Shown: one piece after another, positions 1 to 7,782 of the stretch
Numbering within the stretch: position 1 is the first letter of the stretch
Layout: each line of letters starts with the position of its first letter
Assembly (NCBI RefSeq): GCF_028687615.1
Contig: NZ_JAQTZU010000019.1
Coordinates: forward strand, 1-64,000
Direction of reading: 5' to 3'
From: Methylovulum sp.
GTDB taxonomy: Bacteria > Pseudomonadota > Gammaproteobacteria > Methylococcales > Methylomonadaceae
DNA length: 64,000 nt
Notes under the pieces: generated by a model
Database searches by the model: none
What the model was told of the DNA's origin: nothing
What the model saw: only the letters and a program-made list of their open reading frames with translations
Translations under genes and position numbers: made by a program

Positions 1-186
1 GACCGACTGAACCGGGCTGAAGAGGTGGCCATGTTCGGCAACTGGGAACTGTCTCTCACCGACAGCACGATGCGCGCATCCGACGGTGCGAGGAGACTAT
101 ACGGCATCGAGGACGTTGTTTTTGAATTTGTCGGGATCAATATCCCGAACCAGAGACAGCAATCCAGTCTGATGATCGACCAGTAG
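1..186 (+). pseudogene. PAS-domain protein fragment, 5' end outside window
   Basis: Frame 1 is open from base 1 to a TAG at 184-186. The first ~37 codons read like the start of a PAS domain of a sensor or GGDEF protein (RAEEVAMFGNWELSLTD, then GARRLYGIED). The resemblance stops near base 110. The remaining codons are only the antisense of the YcaC-like fragment on the other strand, so the true protein has lost everything after the first PAS strand-helix elements. Which sensor it belonged to cannot be said. The call rests on family resemblance read by eye. Confidence 0.5.
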
Positions 187-231
187 AACAGCGGCATTAT
201 TTTTGTCGAGACGGACATAAGGTGTAGTCAT
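97..231 (-). pseudogene. Truncated YcaC-like isochorismatase-family hydrolase (N-terminus only)
   Basis: An ATG at 231, preceded by an AGGAG-type ribosome site, opens a 44-codon frame ending in TAG at 97-99. Its first ~41 residues (MTTPYVRLDKNNAAVLLVDH, then QTGLLSLVRDIDPDKFKNNV) match the start of YcaC-type cysteine hydrolases, including the early Asp of the catalytic triad in the VDHQ stretch. That family is about 200 residues long, so roughly four fifths of the gene is gone. The break coincides with the end of the PAS fragment (about 108-112). The gene lies just downstream of pirin on the same strand; pirin plus YcaC-like hydrolase beside a LysR gene is a familiar arrangement. It is not expected to be functional. 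Confidence 0.75.
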
Positions 232-315
232 GGTATTTCTCCTTAACGGTTGATATGGTGCCTAGGCACCGGTTGGTGACGCTCCACCGCCCTGAGGCGG
301 TTGAGCTGGATCTAT

Positions 316-1176
316 TCACATTTGGCCGAAATGGCCGCTGTTGAAATCGTCTATGGCTTGCATGATTTCTTGTTGACTGTTCATCACGAACGGACCGTGA
401 CCCACAATGGGCTCGCCTATCGCTTCGCCGCTCAACAGCAATACCACGGCATCGGTGCTGGCCTCGATGGCGATATTTCGTCCTGACTGGCCCAGCACCA
501 CCAACTGTGCATCGCGGGCGGTCGCGCTGCCGTTTACCCTCACACTGCCGTGCAGAACCACCAATGCCACATTCCATCCCTCAGACAACGCCAGTTCAGT
601 CATGCCACCTTGCGCCAGTCGCATGTCCCAGACCTGAAGCGGCGTGAAGGTTCGGGCCGGGCCGGCATGGCCGCCGAATTCACCCGCAATCACCCGTAGT
701 GTTCCAGCATTATCGCCAAGGGATATGACAGGAATATTTTGGTCGAGTATGGCCTGGTAACCTGGCTGGGTCATTTTATCCTTGGCCGGCAAGTTTACCC
801 AAAGCTGCACCATTTCCAGCGTGCCACCGGACTGGGTAAATGCCGGGGAGTGGAATTCTTCATGCAGAATCCCGTCGCCCGCCGTCATCCATTGCACATC
901 GCCGGGGCCAATGACCCCGCCCTGGCCGGTCGAGTCGCGATGAGCGACTTCGCCCTTGTAGACGATGGTGACTGTCTCGAAGCCACGGTGCGGATGTTGA
1001 CCGACGCCTCTCGGTCTATCAGTGGGGGTGAAGTCGGCCGGCCCTGCGTAGTCTAGCAACAGGAAAGGACTGAGCTGCTTGCCGTGGCTTTCGTAGGTAA
1101 ACAACGAACGGACTGGAAAGCCATCGCCCACCCAATGAGAGCGCGGTGCGGTGTAGATGCCGAGGACGTTTTTCAT
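316..1176 (-). CDS. Pirin family protein
   Basis: A 286-residue pirin of the bicupin fold. The N-terminal cupin carries the metal ligands expected for pirins: H61 and H63 (QHPHRGFETV) and H105 and E107 (GDGILHEEFHS). The second cupin fills the C-terminal half. Start: ATG 1176 has AGGAG six bases upstream and begins MKNVLGIYTAP, as in family members; a longer frame to 1233 exists but is unlikely. Bacterial pirins bind iron and several have quercetinase-like or redox regulatory activity; the substrate here is unknown. The gene is divergent from a LysR regulator 126 bp away and precedes a truncated YcaC-like hydrolase, with which it probably once formed an operon. Confidence 0.9.
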   Translation of the reverse strand: MKNVLGIYTAPRSHWVGDGFPVRSLFTYESHGKQLSPFLLLDYAGPADFTPTDRPRGVGQHPHRGFETVTIVYKGEVAHRDSTGQGGVIGPGDVQWMTAGDGILHEEFHSPAFTQSGGTLEMVQLWVNLPAKDKMTQPGYQAILDQNIPVISLGDNAGTLRVIAGEFGGHAGPARTFTPLQVWDMRLAQGGMTELALSEGWNVALVVLHGSVRVNGSATARDAQLVVLGQSGRNIAIEASTDAVVLLLSGEAIGEPIVGHGPFVMNSQQEIMQAIDDFNSGHFGQM

Positions 1177-1302
1177 GTCGATCTCCTGATAGTGAGGATG
1201 TTTATAGCGTTGGGTAAAGTATAATATCGACACAATGGTTCGTGTAGCCTGCTAAACTGGGCCTCAGAGTCCTATTTTATGAACGATGAAGCGTAGGCTG
1301 TA

Positions 1303-2208
1303 ATGCAGGATCTGAATGACCTTTACTACTATGTCCAAACGGTTGATCACGGCGGCTTTGCGCCGGCAGGCCGGGCCTTGGGCATCCCGAAGTCCAAACT
1401 CAGTCGTCGTATGGCCCAGTTGGAAGAGCGTTTGGGTGTGCGTCTGATTCAACGTTCGACACGCCATTTCACCGTCACGGAAGTCGGACAAACCTATTAT
1501 GAACATTGCAAAGCGATGTTGGTGGAAGCTGAGGCGGCGCAAGCGGCTATCGACACGGTGCATGCCAAGCCTTGCGGCGTGATCCGCCTGACTTGCCCGG
1601 TGGCGCTGCTGCATGCACATGTTGGCGCCATGCTGGCCGATTTCATGATGTGTTATCCGCAGGTCACAGTATATCTGGAAGCCACCAACCGGCGGGTCGA
1701 TTTGCTGAGCGAAGGCGTGGATGTGGCGATTCGGGTGCGCCCGCCGCCGCTAGAGGACAGTGATCTGGTCATGCGGGTGTTGTCCGAACGAGGCCAATGT
1801 TTGGTGGCCAGCCCCAAACTGGTTCAGCAGTTTGGCCCGCCTGCCGCCCCGTCCGAGCTGGGTGAGTGGCCTAGCTTAGGTCTCGGTGCGCCGCAGCAAA
1901 CCTATAGCTGGGTATTGCATGGCCCGAATGCCGCAGAAGCGATTGTGCATCATAGGCCGCGCTTTGTGACAACCGATATGATCGCACTGAGAAATGCGGC
2001 CCTGGCTGGTGTCGGCGTCGTACAACTACCGGTACTGATGGTGCAGGCGCAGTTGGCCGCTGGCTCTTTGCTCAAAGTGTTGCCCGAATGGAAACCACGT
2101 CGGGAGATCATCCATATCGTGTTTCCTTCGCGACGAGGCCTATTGCCTTCTGTTCGGGCATTGATTGACTATCTCGCCAATCGTTATGCATCTTTCGATG
2201 AAGAATGA
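1303..2208 (+). CDS. LysR-family transcriptional regulator
   Basis: A 301-residue LysR-type regulator. The N-terminal winged helix-turn-helix (about residues 1-60) contains the typical helix KSKLSRRMAQLEERLGVRL, followed by the linker helix and a periplasmic-binding-protein-like effector domain (about 90-295). The RSTRHFTVTEVG segment and the domain layout resemble the CrgA/AaeR-like branch. It is transcribed away from pirin, the usual geometry for a LysR protein controlling its divergent neighbour, so pirin and the adjacent hydrolase are the likely targets. The effector is unknown. Confidence 0.92.
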   Translation: MQDLNDLYYYVQTVDHGGFAPAGRALGIPKSKLSRRMAQLEERLGVRLIQRSTRHFTVTEVGQTYYEHCKAMLVEAEAAQAAIDTVHAKPCGVIRLTCPVALLHAHVGAMLADFMMCYPQVTVYLEATNRRVDLLSEGVDVAIRVRPPPLEDSDLVMRVLSERGQCLVASPKLVQQFGPPAAPSELGEWPSLGLGAPQQTYSWVLHGPNAAEAIVHHRPRFVTTDMIALRNAALAGVGVVQLPVLMVQAQLAAGSLLKVLPEWKPRREIIHIVFPSRRGLLPSVRALIDYLANRYASFDEE

Positions 2209-2564
2209 CGCAAACACCCAGCGATGTCTAACGTAACTTTTGATGTTGCAGGTCTTCGGTGCCAGCTATACAGGCCAATTCAGCCTATCGACTTTTAGCA
2301 TTGCCACAGGCAGCAAAGAGCCGATACTTGACGGTTAACGTCAATAAAATCAATCATTGCCAGCGGTCGGTTTTTTGCCGGAATATCCGGCGGGTTTGCT
2401 ATAAAATAGGTGGCATTTTGACGGGAATACTCAGTCCGCAAAAGACCCGCCGGAATTTCGGCGGTTTGGGCTTACACTTCCGGGATGGGCGTACTGTCCG
2501 CGTCCTATTCCGTAGCGACGCTTCGATAACCATTTAACCCATATTCCAACCGATAGGATCTCTC
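2209..2564. other. Intergenic region with short palindromes, no convincing gene
   Basis: This 356-bp gap holds an imperfect palindrome near 2329-2346 (TTGACGGTTAACGTCAA), a perfect one near 2374-2389 (GCCGGAATATCCGGC), and a hairpin near 2448-2466 (CCGCCGGAATTTCGGCGG followed by TTT) that could end the LysR transcript. A 92-codon frame from 2259 has no recognisable domain and reads through these palindromes, so it is not called a gene. Confidence 0.4.
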
Positions 2565-3215
2565 ATGACTATAACCTTAATCATCGGCAACAAGAATTAC
2601 TCGTCCTGGTCCCTGCGCCCCTGGCTGTTTTTGAAACACCACGGCATTGCGTTCGAGGAAGTGCGGATACCCCTTTACCGGGACGATACACAAGCCCGCA
2701 TCGCCGAGTTTTCTCCCGCGGGTAAGGTACCGGTGCTGATGGACAATGGCATAACCGTCTGGGATTCGCTGGCGATCCTGGAGTATCTGGCCGAGCGCTT
2801 CCCGGAAACTCAGGGATGGACGGTATCGCGGGCCGACCGCGCCCTGGCCCGTTCCCTGGCTGCGGAAATGCACGCGGGCTTTGCCAACCTGCGCAGCCAT
2901 TGCGGGATGAATTGCCGGCGGCCACTTGCCGCCAAGGCATTGCCCGACGGGGTCCATAAGGAAATCGCACGGATCGGTCGAATCTGGAGCGAATGCCGGG
3001 ACAATCACGCCGCTGACGGCCCTTGGCTGTTGGGCCGTTTCAGCATTCTCGATGCCATGTACGCGCCAGTTGCCTTGCGTTTCCATACCTATCGGCTAGC
3101 AGCGGGGCCGACGGCTCAAGACTACGTGGATACGGTGCTGGATCATCCGGCGGTAAAGGAATGGATCGCATCGAGTCTAGCGGAAACCGAGGTCATTCAG
3201 GCGTTTGAAGAATGA
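2565..3215 (+). CDS. Glutathione S-transferase family protein (YfcF-like)
   Basis: A 216-residue soluble GST. The N-terminal thioredoxin-like domain (1-80) has the SSWSLRPW motif at residues 13-20 with the presumed catalytic Ser, the cis-Pro segment GKVPVL and the glutathione gamma-glutamyl contact DSLAI. The all-helical C-terminal domain contains EMHAGFANLR. These features point to the YfcF/maleylacetoacetate isomerase-like branch. The substrate is unknown; a role in detoxification or peroxide handling is a family-level guess. The stop overlaps the start of the EamA gene (ATGA), so the two are probably translationally coupled. Confidence 0.88.
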   Translation: MTITLIIGNKNYSSWSLRPWLFLKHHGIAFEEVRIPLYRDDTQARIAEFSPAGKVPVLMDNGITVWDSLAILEYLAERFPETQGWTVSRADRALARSLAAEMHAGFANLRSHCGMNCRRPLAAKALPDGVHKEIARIGRIWSECRDNHAADGPWLLGRFSILDAMYAPVALRFHTYRLAAGPTAQDYVDTVLDHPAVKEWIASSLAETEVIQAFEE

Positions 3216-4126
3216 AGGTGAAGGTTTGGGCCGCGTTGCTGGCGGTTTATCTGGTTTGGGGATCGACTTACCTGATGATCCGCTTTGTGGTCGAGACGTT
3301 GCCGCCGTTTTTGTCGGCGGGATTGCGTTTTGTCGTTTCCGGCGTCATTTTGCTGGGTTGGCGGCGCCTGGCCGGCGATGCCGCGCCGACCTTGCGCCAG
3401 TGGCGTTCGGCCGCCATTGTCGGCACCTTGTTATTGCTCGGCGGCAACGGCTTGGTCTGTTGGGCCGAACAAACCGTCCCGTCCGGCGTTGCCGCGCTGA
3501 TCATCGGTACCGTGCCCCTGTTCCTAGTGATTGCCGATGCGGTCAGGCCAAACGGCACCCGGCCGTCGCTGCGTGTGCTTACCGGTTTGGTCATCGGTTT
3601 CTTGGGGATTTACCTGCTGGTCGGCCCGTCGGCGATTTCGGACGGCATGTCGTTAAACGGGCCCGGCGTGGCGGCGCTTCTGCTTGCCAGTTTGCTTTGG
3701 GCGATCGGTTCGATCTACAGCAAGAGCGCGGATTTGCCGAAGACGGCACTGATGACGACGGGCGCGGAAATGCTGGCTGGCGGATTTGCCTTGTTGGTTG
3801 TCAGCGTACTAAGCGAAAGATGGAGTGTCTTCAGCTTTGCCCAGGTATCGGCCGGCTCATGGCTGGCATTGGCGTATCTGATTGTGTTCGGCTCAATGAT
3901 CGGTTTCGCGTCCTATGCCTGGCTGCTGCAGAACGCGTCGATCCCGCTTGTGGCGACTTACGCTTACGTCAACCCATTGGTGGCGGTGTTTTTAGGCAAT
4001 TGGTTCGCGCAAGAGCCGCTGACGCCGCGCATTCTGAGTGCATCGGCGGTCATTATTGGATCGGTCATATTCATGAACGGCTCATATCGGGGAAAGCCAG
4101 CAACGGCGCAAGGCGTGGGCAAATGA
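3212..4126 (+). CDS. EamA/DMT-family inner-membrane transporter (YedA-like)
   Basis: A 304-residue protein made of two EamA repeats and about ten hydrophobic segments. It opens with the family signature AVYLVWGSTYLMIRF and has a second repeat around 155-290 (LLWAIGSIYSK; YVNPLVAVFLGNW). Drug/metabolite transporters of this type export amino acids or small metabolites; the substrate here cannot be inferred. The gene overlaps the GST stop by four bases and is the last gene of that pair. A longer frame at 3205-4143 in another register is a GC-driven shadow. Confidence 0.88.
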   Translation: MKVKVWAALLAVYLVWGSTYLMIRFVVETLPPFLSAGLRFVVSGVILLGWRRLAGDAAPTLRQWRSAAIVGTLLLLGGNGLVCWAEQTVPSGVAALIIGTVPLFLVIADAVRPNGTRPSLRVLTGLVIGFLGIYLLVGPSAISDGMSLNGPGVAALLLASLLWAIGSIYSKSADLPKTALMTTGAEMLAGGFALLVVSVLSERWSVFSFAQVSAGSWLALAYLIVFGSMIGFASYAWLLQNASIPLVATYAYVNPLVAVFLGNWFAQEPLTPRILSASAVIIGSVIFMNGSYRGKPATAQGVGK

Positions 4127-4348
4127 TGCGCCCCGACCGTTAGGCTTAGGGAACCCCGCCCTGGGCTTTTGCGTAGCTGTCCACGAACGCCCTGGCCGCC
4201 TTATATCGCGCGAATTCAGGAGGAAAAAAGAGAGGCGCGATCTGTTCGCGTTATCTGGAGCGATTTCCACTGGATGCCGAGGGTAAGGACTCCTGTGTCT
4301 ATGGTGTTGATTGGAGTCGTGGCGGAAAAAAATTAAACCGGCTTGGCG
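4127..4348. other. Intergenic region, possible 3' coding scrap on minus strand
   Basis: No intact gene is seen. On the minus strand a short frame closing at about 4146 reads FPPEFARYKAARAFVDSYAK and then AQGGVP before a stop, which looks protein-like but has no start or recognisable family. It could be the tail of a deleted gene. Confidence 0.25.
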
Positions 4349-4741
4349 TTAATGAGTTCGTTTGATAATGAATCCGTTTTCAATTTTCTCGAAGCCAACC
4401 TTGGGGTAATACGCCATTGCCTCAGGAGCCGATAATAGGATAAGTGCGACCTCATCACCGATGGAAGCTTGGACTCGGGCAATAAACCCACGCCCAATGC
4501 CATGCTTTTGGTAGGCATGGGCGACAGCAAGATCGGACAAGTAACAACAATAACTGAAATCAGTCAGTGCGCGACATACGCCAATGAGTTTGCCTTCATG
4601 CCAAGCGGAGAGGATGAGGTTGGCATTAGCAAACATACGCTCAATCCGCGCCAAATCCCTGGTGGGGCGGCGAATGCCTGATGCCTCAAAAACCGCTGCC
4701 ACATCAGCAGCCTAAAGGGGGAAATTGTGGCGATATTCAAT
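4349..4741 (-). pseudogene. GNAT N-acetyltransferase interrupted by an early in-frame stop
   Basis: The frame from GTG 4702 to 4349 gives 117 residues of a small GNAT acetyltransferase: CCYLSDLAV (beta-4), the acetyl-CoA loop YQKHGIGRGF, and a C-terminal YYPKVGFEKI. Family members normally start about 15-20 residues earlier. Upstream in the same frame the DNA reads IIEYRHNFPL, then TAG (4712-4714), then AADVAAVFEA, which is what the family N-terminus looks like apart from the stop. No ATG precedes it; the codon at the expected start is ATA or ATT. The gene has therefore probably been knocked out by a nonsense change (for example TCG to TAG), although a shortened protein from GTG 4702 is possible. 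Confidence 0.7.
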
Positions 4742-4780
4742 TATGATACGAATTCACCACCATAAAACAGGAGGCACAAC

Positions 4781-5638
4781 ATGAAAATTGGTTTTATCGG
4801 CCTAGGCGCAATGGGCTTAGGGATGGCACGCAACCTTGCCAAAGCAGGTTTGCTGGCAGGCGTGTACAACCGCACTGCCGTAAAAGCGCAAGATTTAGCG
4901 GTGGAGTTGGGTGTTTCCGCTTATGCAGACATCGCCACGCTTGCCGCTGACATGGATGTGGTGCTGACCTGCGTGTCGGCGGATGGCGATGTGTTGGCGG
5001 TGGTTGCGGCGATTGCCGGGACTGCCAAAATAGGTGCGGTGGTGCTTGATATGTCCACGGTCAGCAGCGAAACTGCGAAACAGGCGGCGGCATTGTTACA
5101 GGCCAAAGGCGTGGCATTTTTGGACGCACCCGTTTCCGGCGGCGTGGAAGGGGCGAACAACGGCACGTTGTCGATCATGATCGGCGGCGACGCGGATACG
5201 TTGGACAAAGTGCGCCCGGTGCTGGAAGCCATGTCTTCACGCATTATCCATATCGGCCCTGTAGGTTCCGGGCAAGCGACCAAAGCGGTCAACCAAGTCT
5301 TATGTGCGGGCATCAACCAAGCGGTGACCGAAGCCTTGGCGTTTGCGCAAGCGCAAAACCTGCCGATGGAAAAAGTGATTGATGCCGTGGCGGGCGGTGC
5401 GGCGGGGAATTGGTTTTTGGACAAGCGCGGCAAAACCATGACCAGCGGCACGTTTGCCCCGGGCTTTAAGCTGGCTTTACACCATAAGGATTTGAAAATC
5501 TGCCAACGCATGGCGGAAAAAGCCCATGTCGCCATCCCTTTGTCGGCGATGACCGTTACCGACTACGAACGGTTGATGGCGGAAGGCTATGGGGATGAAG
5601 ACATATCGGCGTTGTATCGTCTGAGAAAACCTATCTGA
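4781..5638 (+). CDS. NAD(P)-dependent beta-hydroxyacid dehydrogenase (3-hydroxyisobutyrate dehydrogenase family)
   Basis: A 285-residue cytosolic oxidoreductase. The N-terminal Rossmann domain begins IGFIGLGAMGLGMARNL (dinucleotide-binding GxGxxG). The substrate-binding signature DAPVSGGVEGANNGTL lies near 115-130, and the catalytic Lys is in GSGQATKAVNQ near 171, followed by the helical dimerisation domain with HHKDLKI. This is the family of GarR, MmsB and succinic-semialdehyde or glyoxylate reductases; which substrate is used cannot be told. Start ATG 4781 has a strong AGGAGG seven bases upstream. It stands alone, with no obvious partners. Confidence 0.88.
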   Translation: MKIGFIGLGAMGLGMARNLAKAGLLAGVYNRTAVKAQDLAVELGVSAYADIATLAADMDVVLTCVSADGDVLAVVAAIAGTAKIGAVVLDMSTVSSETAKQAAALLQAKGVAFLDAPVSGGVEGANNGTLSIMIGGDADTLDKVRPVLEAMSSRIIHIGPVGSGQATKAVNQVLCAGINQAVTEALAFAQAQNLPMEKVIDAVAGGAAGNWFLDKRGKTMTSGTFAPGFKLALHHKDLKICQRMAEKAHVAIPLSAMTVTDYERLMAEGYGDEDISALYRLRKPI

Positions 5639-5945
5639 CCCTTTGGCCTGATGGTTTCCCAAGCAAGGAAGTGATAACAATCTTAACTAGCACTTGACAG
5701 AAAACACTAATAACCGTTATATAACAATAAGATAAGACAAGATAATACAGACGAAGATGATAGTCCGGCTCCAAGCAGGTATCGGTGAAGAATCTTAACT
5801 TTGTATAGTTCCGCGCGATCATATACCCACACAAGATCATTCGGATTGATCAGGTAACAGCAAGGCAAGGCTAAAATACGGGCGGCAGGGAAGGCAGGCG
5901 GAAGCCTATAGCAAATTCTATGTTGTATAAACCCGATAAAAACTA
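5639..5945. other. Intergenic region, no gene seen
   Basis: AT-rich spacer of about 300 bp between the dehydrogenase and the sspB terminator. No open frame with coding character, tRNA-like fold or repeat from the other families was recognised. Confidence 0.4.
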
Positions 5946-5974
5946 AGCCATGCCTTTTTGTCAGGGCACGGCTT
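5946..5974 (-). terminator. Rho-independent terminator of sspAB
   Basis: On the minus strand the stem AGCCGTGCC / GGCATGGCT, with one G-U pair, is followed by TAGTTTTTATC, ten bases past the sspB stop. The wobble pair works only on the minus transcript, supporting the orientation. Confidence 0.75.
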
Positions 5975-5983
5975 GAATTGGAT

Positions 5984-6364
5984 TTATTTCACAACGCGCA
6001 GATGTGGTCGGGAAGGAGGCTTTTTCTCTGGTGGAGGATCTCCGGCATCATGGTATTCCTCCTGGTCGAAGCCCATGCCTTTGTTGTTTTCTTTGGCATA
6101 AATCGCCAATACGGCAACAACCGGGACAATGATGTGCATCGGTTTGCCACTGAAGCGGGCGTTAAACTCGATATCATCATTGCCCAAGGATAATGCCTCT
6201 ACAGCCTGTGGCCTTAGATTCAGGACAATTTTGCCGTCATTGACAAACTGTTCAGGAACCACTGCTTGCTTGTGCAGGGCATCAACCAACAAATGCGGGG
6301 TCAAGTCATTGTCAATAAGCCATTCATAAACAGAGCGGATTAAATAGGGTTTTAAGGGTGTCAT
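5984..6364 (-). CDS. sspB: ClpXP protease specificity-enhancing factor SspB
   Basis: A 126-residue cytosolic adaptor that delivers ssrA-tagged peptides to ClpXP. The folded N-terminal part (1-95) matches SspB (PYLIRSVYEWLIDNDLTPHL; GKIVLNLRP; IEFNARFSGKPMHIIVPV). It is followed by a charged disordered linker and the short C-terminal ClpX-binding tail (RPHLRVVK), the part that docks on the ClpX zinc domain. The start overlaps the sspA stop by four bases (ATGA), so sspA and sspB form the usual coupled pair. A terminator follows. Confidence 0.96.
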   Translation of the reverse strand: MTPLKPYLIRSVYEWLIDNDLTPHLLVDALHKQAVVPEQFVNDGKIVLNLRPQAVEALSLGNDDIEFNARFSGKPMHIIVPVVAVLAIYAKENNKGMGFDQEEYHDAGDPPPEKKPPSRPHLRVVK

Positions 6365-6993
6365 TTTAACTCCACCATCTCTTTTTCGGCATCGCTGAGA
6401 CTGCGTTTAAAAGCGGCGCGTTTAAAAATACGTTGGGCATAGTTGTTGATGGCTTCATTCTGGGTCGTGACATCAATTCCCACACTCGGCAACCGCCACA
6501 ACAAAGGTGCGATCACACAATCAATCAGCGAAAACTCATCACTCATAAAATAAGGCCGTGCGGCGAAAACAGGTGCTGCGGCAAGCAGGCTTTCGCGTAG
6601 CAGTTTTTTGGCACGCGCCGATTTTTTCTCCCCGGACGATGAAATTTCTTCCAGCAATTCATACCAGTCCTGGTCTATACGCTTAATCACCATTCTAGCG
6701 GTGGCTCGTGAGACCGGATCCATCTGATGCAAGGGCGGGTGGGGAAAACGCTCGTCCAGGTATTCCATAATGATACGGGAATCGTATAAAACCAGTTCGC
6801 GTTCAATCAATGTTGGGGATGTGCCTGTTGGATTTAACTCCAGCAAATCTTCAGGGGGATTGGCGGGATCGTAATATTCTATGTCAGCGGTGATGGCTTT
6901 TTCGTGTAAGACAAAGCGGGCGCAGTGGCTCATCGGACAGGTGGCGGATGAAAAAAGCGTCATTACAGATTTACGAGTAATAATATTAGCCAC
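6361..6993 (-). CDS. sspA: Stringent starvation protein A
   Basis: A 210-residue GST-fold, RNA-polymerase-associated protein. The thioredoxin-like domain starts around MTLFSSATCPMSHCARFVL, and the helical domain carries the conserved stretches RIIMEYLDERFPHPPL, FMSDEFSLIDC and APLLWRLP. In enterics SspA binds RNA polymerase and adjusts transcription during starvation and acid stress. Start: GTG 6993 (reads MANIITRKSVMTLF) has AGAGG nine bases upstream and matches the family's usual beginning; a TTG at 7002 is less likely. sspB follows in an ATGA overlap. Confidence 0.95.
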   Translation of the reverse strand: MANIITRKSVMTLFSSATCPMSHCARFVLHEKAITADIEYYDPANPPEDLLELNPTGTSPTLIERELVLYDSRIIMEYLDERFPHPPLHQMDPVSRATARMVIKRIDQDWYELLEEISSSGEKKSARAKKLLRESLLAAAPVFAARPYFMSDEFSLIDCVIAPLLWRLPSVGIDVTTQNEAINNYAQRIFKRAAFKRSLSDAEKEMVELK

Positions 6994-7255
6994 AAATAAC
7001 AACCTCTTTGACGTATGTAGGGCGATAAAAAAGAGCCATTATAGCAGAAAGATAGAGCTTTTTGTTGGAACTGTCGGATTGTTGTCGGAAACAAAGCCGC
7101 TTTTTTTGTTACAGCCCACGCTTCCATAATCTTATGGTATAGGCCAAATTAATGAATTGCATACGGGTATTGCTTATCCACCCAGCATTTTTATAGATTT
7201 TCGACATAATGTTTGCCATGTGGATAAAGAATCAACTGGCAACTTACACAATCTG

Positions 7256-7378
7256 GGTTATTTAAGGAACGGGCATGAAATAATTTCCGCACCGGCTCGT
7301 CAGACCTGTCAGGTTTTGAAAACCTGACAGGTCTTGATCCGAGAATTTATTCCATGCACATTCCTAAGTTATTTAACT
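7256..7378. repeat. Palindromic repeat element with family-A-like core
   Basis: A perfect hairpin AGACCTGTCAGGTTTT / AAAACCTGACAGGTCT occupies 7302-7334. It is flanked by imperfect outer inverted repeats (GTTATTTAAGGAA.. at 7257 and the complement ..TTCCTAAGTTATTTAAC ending near 7377). The core equals that of the family-A elements at 11.3, 19.9 and 53.1 kb, but the outer arms differ, so it is a sub-family or a relic. It sits between sspA and the feo promoter. Confidence 0.65.
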
Positions 7379-7448
7379 AATCCGGGCTAAAACCCAATAG
7401 GCAAGTGGGTGTTGAAAAAGCAAGCCTTTGGGAATGTTAAATGCTTTT

Positions 7449-7502
7449 TTGACGGAATCGTGATCTATGATATATTCGCCATAAATGAGAATGATTATTG
7501 AT
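7449..7502 (+). promoter_or_regulatory. feoABC promoter with overlapping Fur box
   Basis: TTGACG (7449-7454) and TATATT (7471-7476), spaced by 16 bases, form a good sigma70-type promoter. Immediately downstream, AATGAGAATGATTATTGAT (7484-7502) matches most of the Fur consensus. The box covers the expected transcription start, so Fe-Fur should block transcription when iron is sufficient. Confidence 0.75.
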
Positions 7503-7548
7503 AAATTATTGTTCTTTTAAAGTGTATTCACAATTTTGGGATGATTTT

Positions 7549-7782
7549 ATGGCTCTTAGTTTAAAAAGTCTTCATGTCGGTGATCTAGGAAAAATTGTTG
7601 GCTTTGAACAGTCCGGCAAAGCTTACCGTAAACGTTTGCTGGCTATGGGGTTGACTCCAGGTACAGCATTTAGCGTGACCCGGTTCGCGCCTATGGGCGA
7701 TCCGGTGGAAATCAAATTACGCGGTTTTTCCCTGACCTTACGCAAAGACGAAGCGGCGATCTTGTTGATAGAGAAGCTGTGA
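7549..7782 (+). CDS. feoA: Ferrous iron transport protein FeoA
   Basis: A 77-residue SH3-like cytosolic protein: LKSLHVGDLGKIVGFEQSG, then LLAMGLTPG and PVEIKLRGFSLTLRKDEA, the standard FeoA pattern. FeoA supports FeoB-mediated Fe2+ uptake. Start ATG 7549 (MALSLKSL) gives the usual length. The stop TGA shares its last base with the feoB ATG, so translation is coupled. It is the first gene of the Fur-controlled feoABC operon. Confidence 0.95.
   Translation: MALSLKSLHVGDLGKIVGFEQSGKAYRKRLLAMGLTPGTAFSVTRFAPMGDPVEIKLRGFSLTLRKDEAAILLIEKL

Noticed and set aside
2259-2537. A 92-codon frame between lysR and the GST gene
   Set aside because: No domain, reads through palindromes, no ribosome site or conserved motif; treated as intergenic.
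3205-4143. A 312-codon plus-strand frame overlapping the EamA gene
   Set aside because: It is Arg/Gly-rich, lacks membrane segments or family motifs, and lies in the shifted frame of a clear EamA transporter in GC-rich DNA.
4921-5535. A 204-codon minus-strand frame across the dehydrogenase gene
   Set aside because: Antisense shadow of a well-supported Rossmann dehydrogenase; composition is Ala/Ser/Thr low-complexity.
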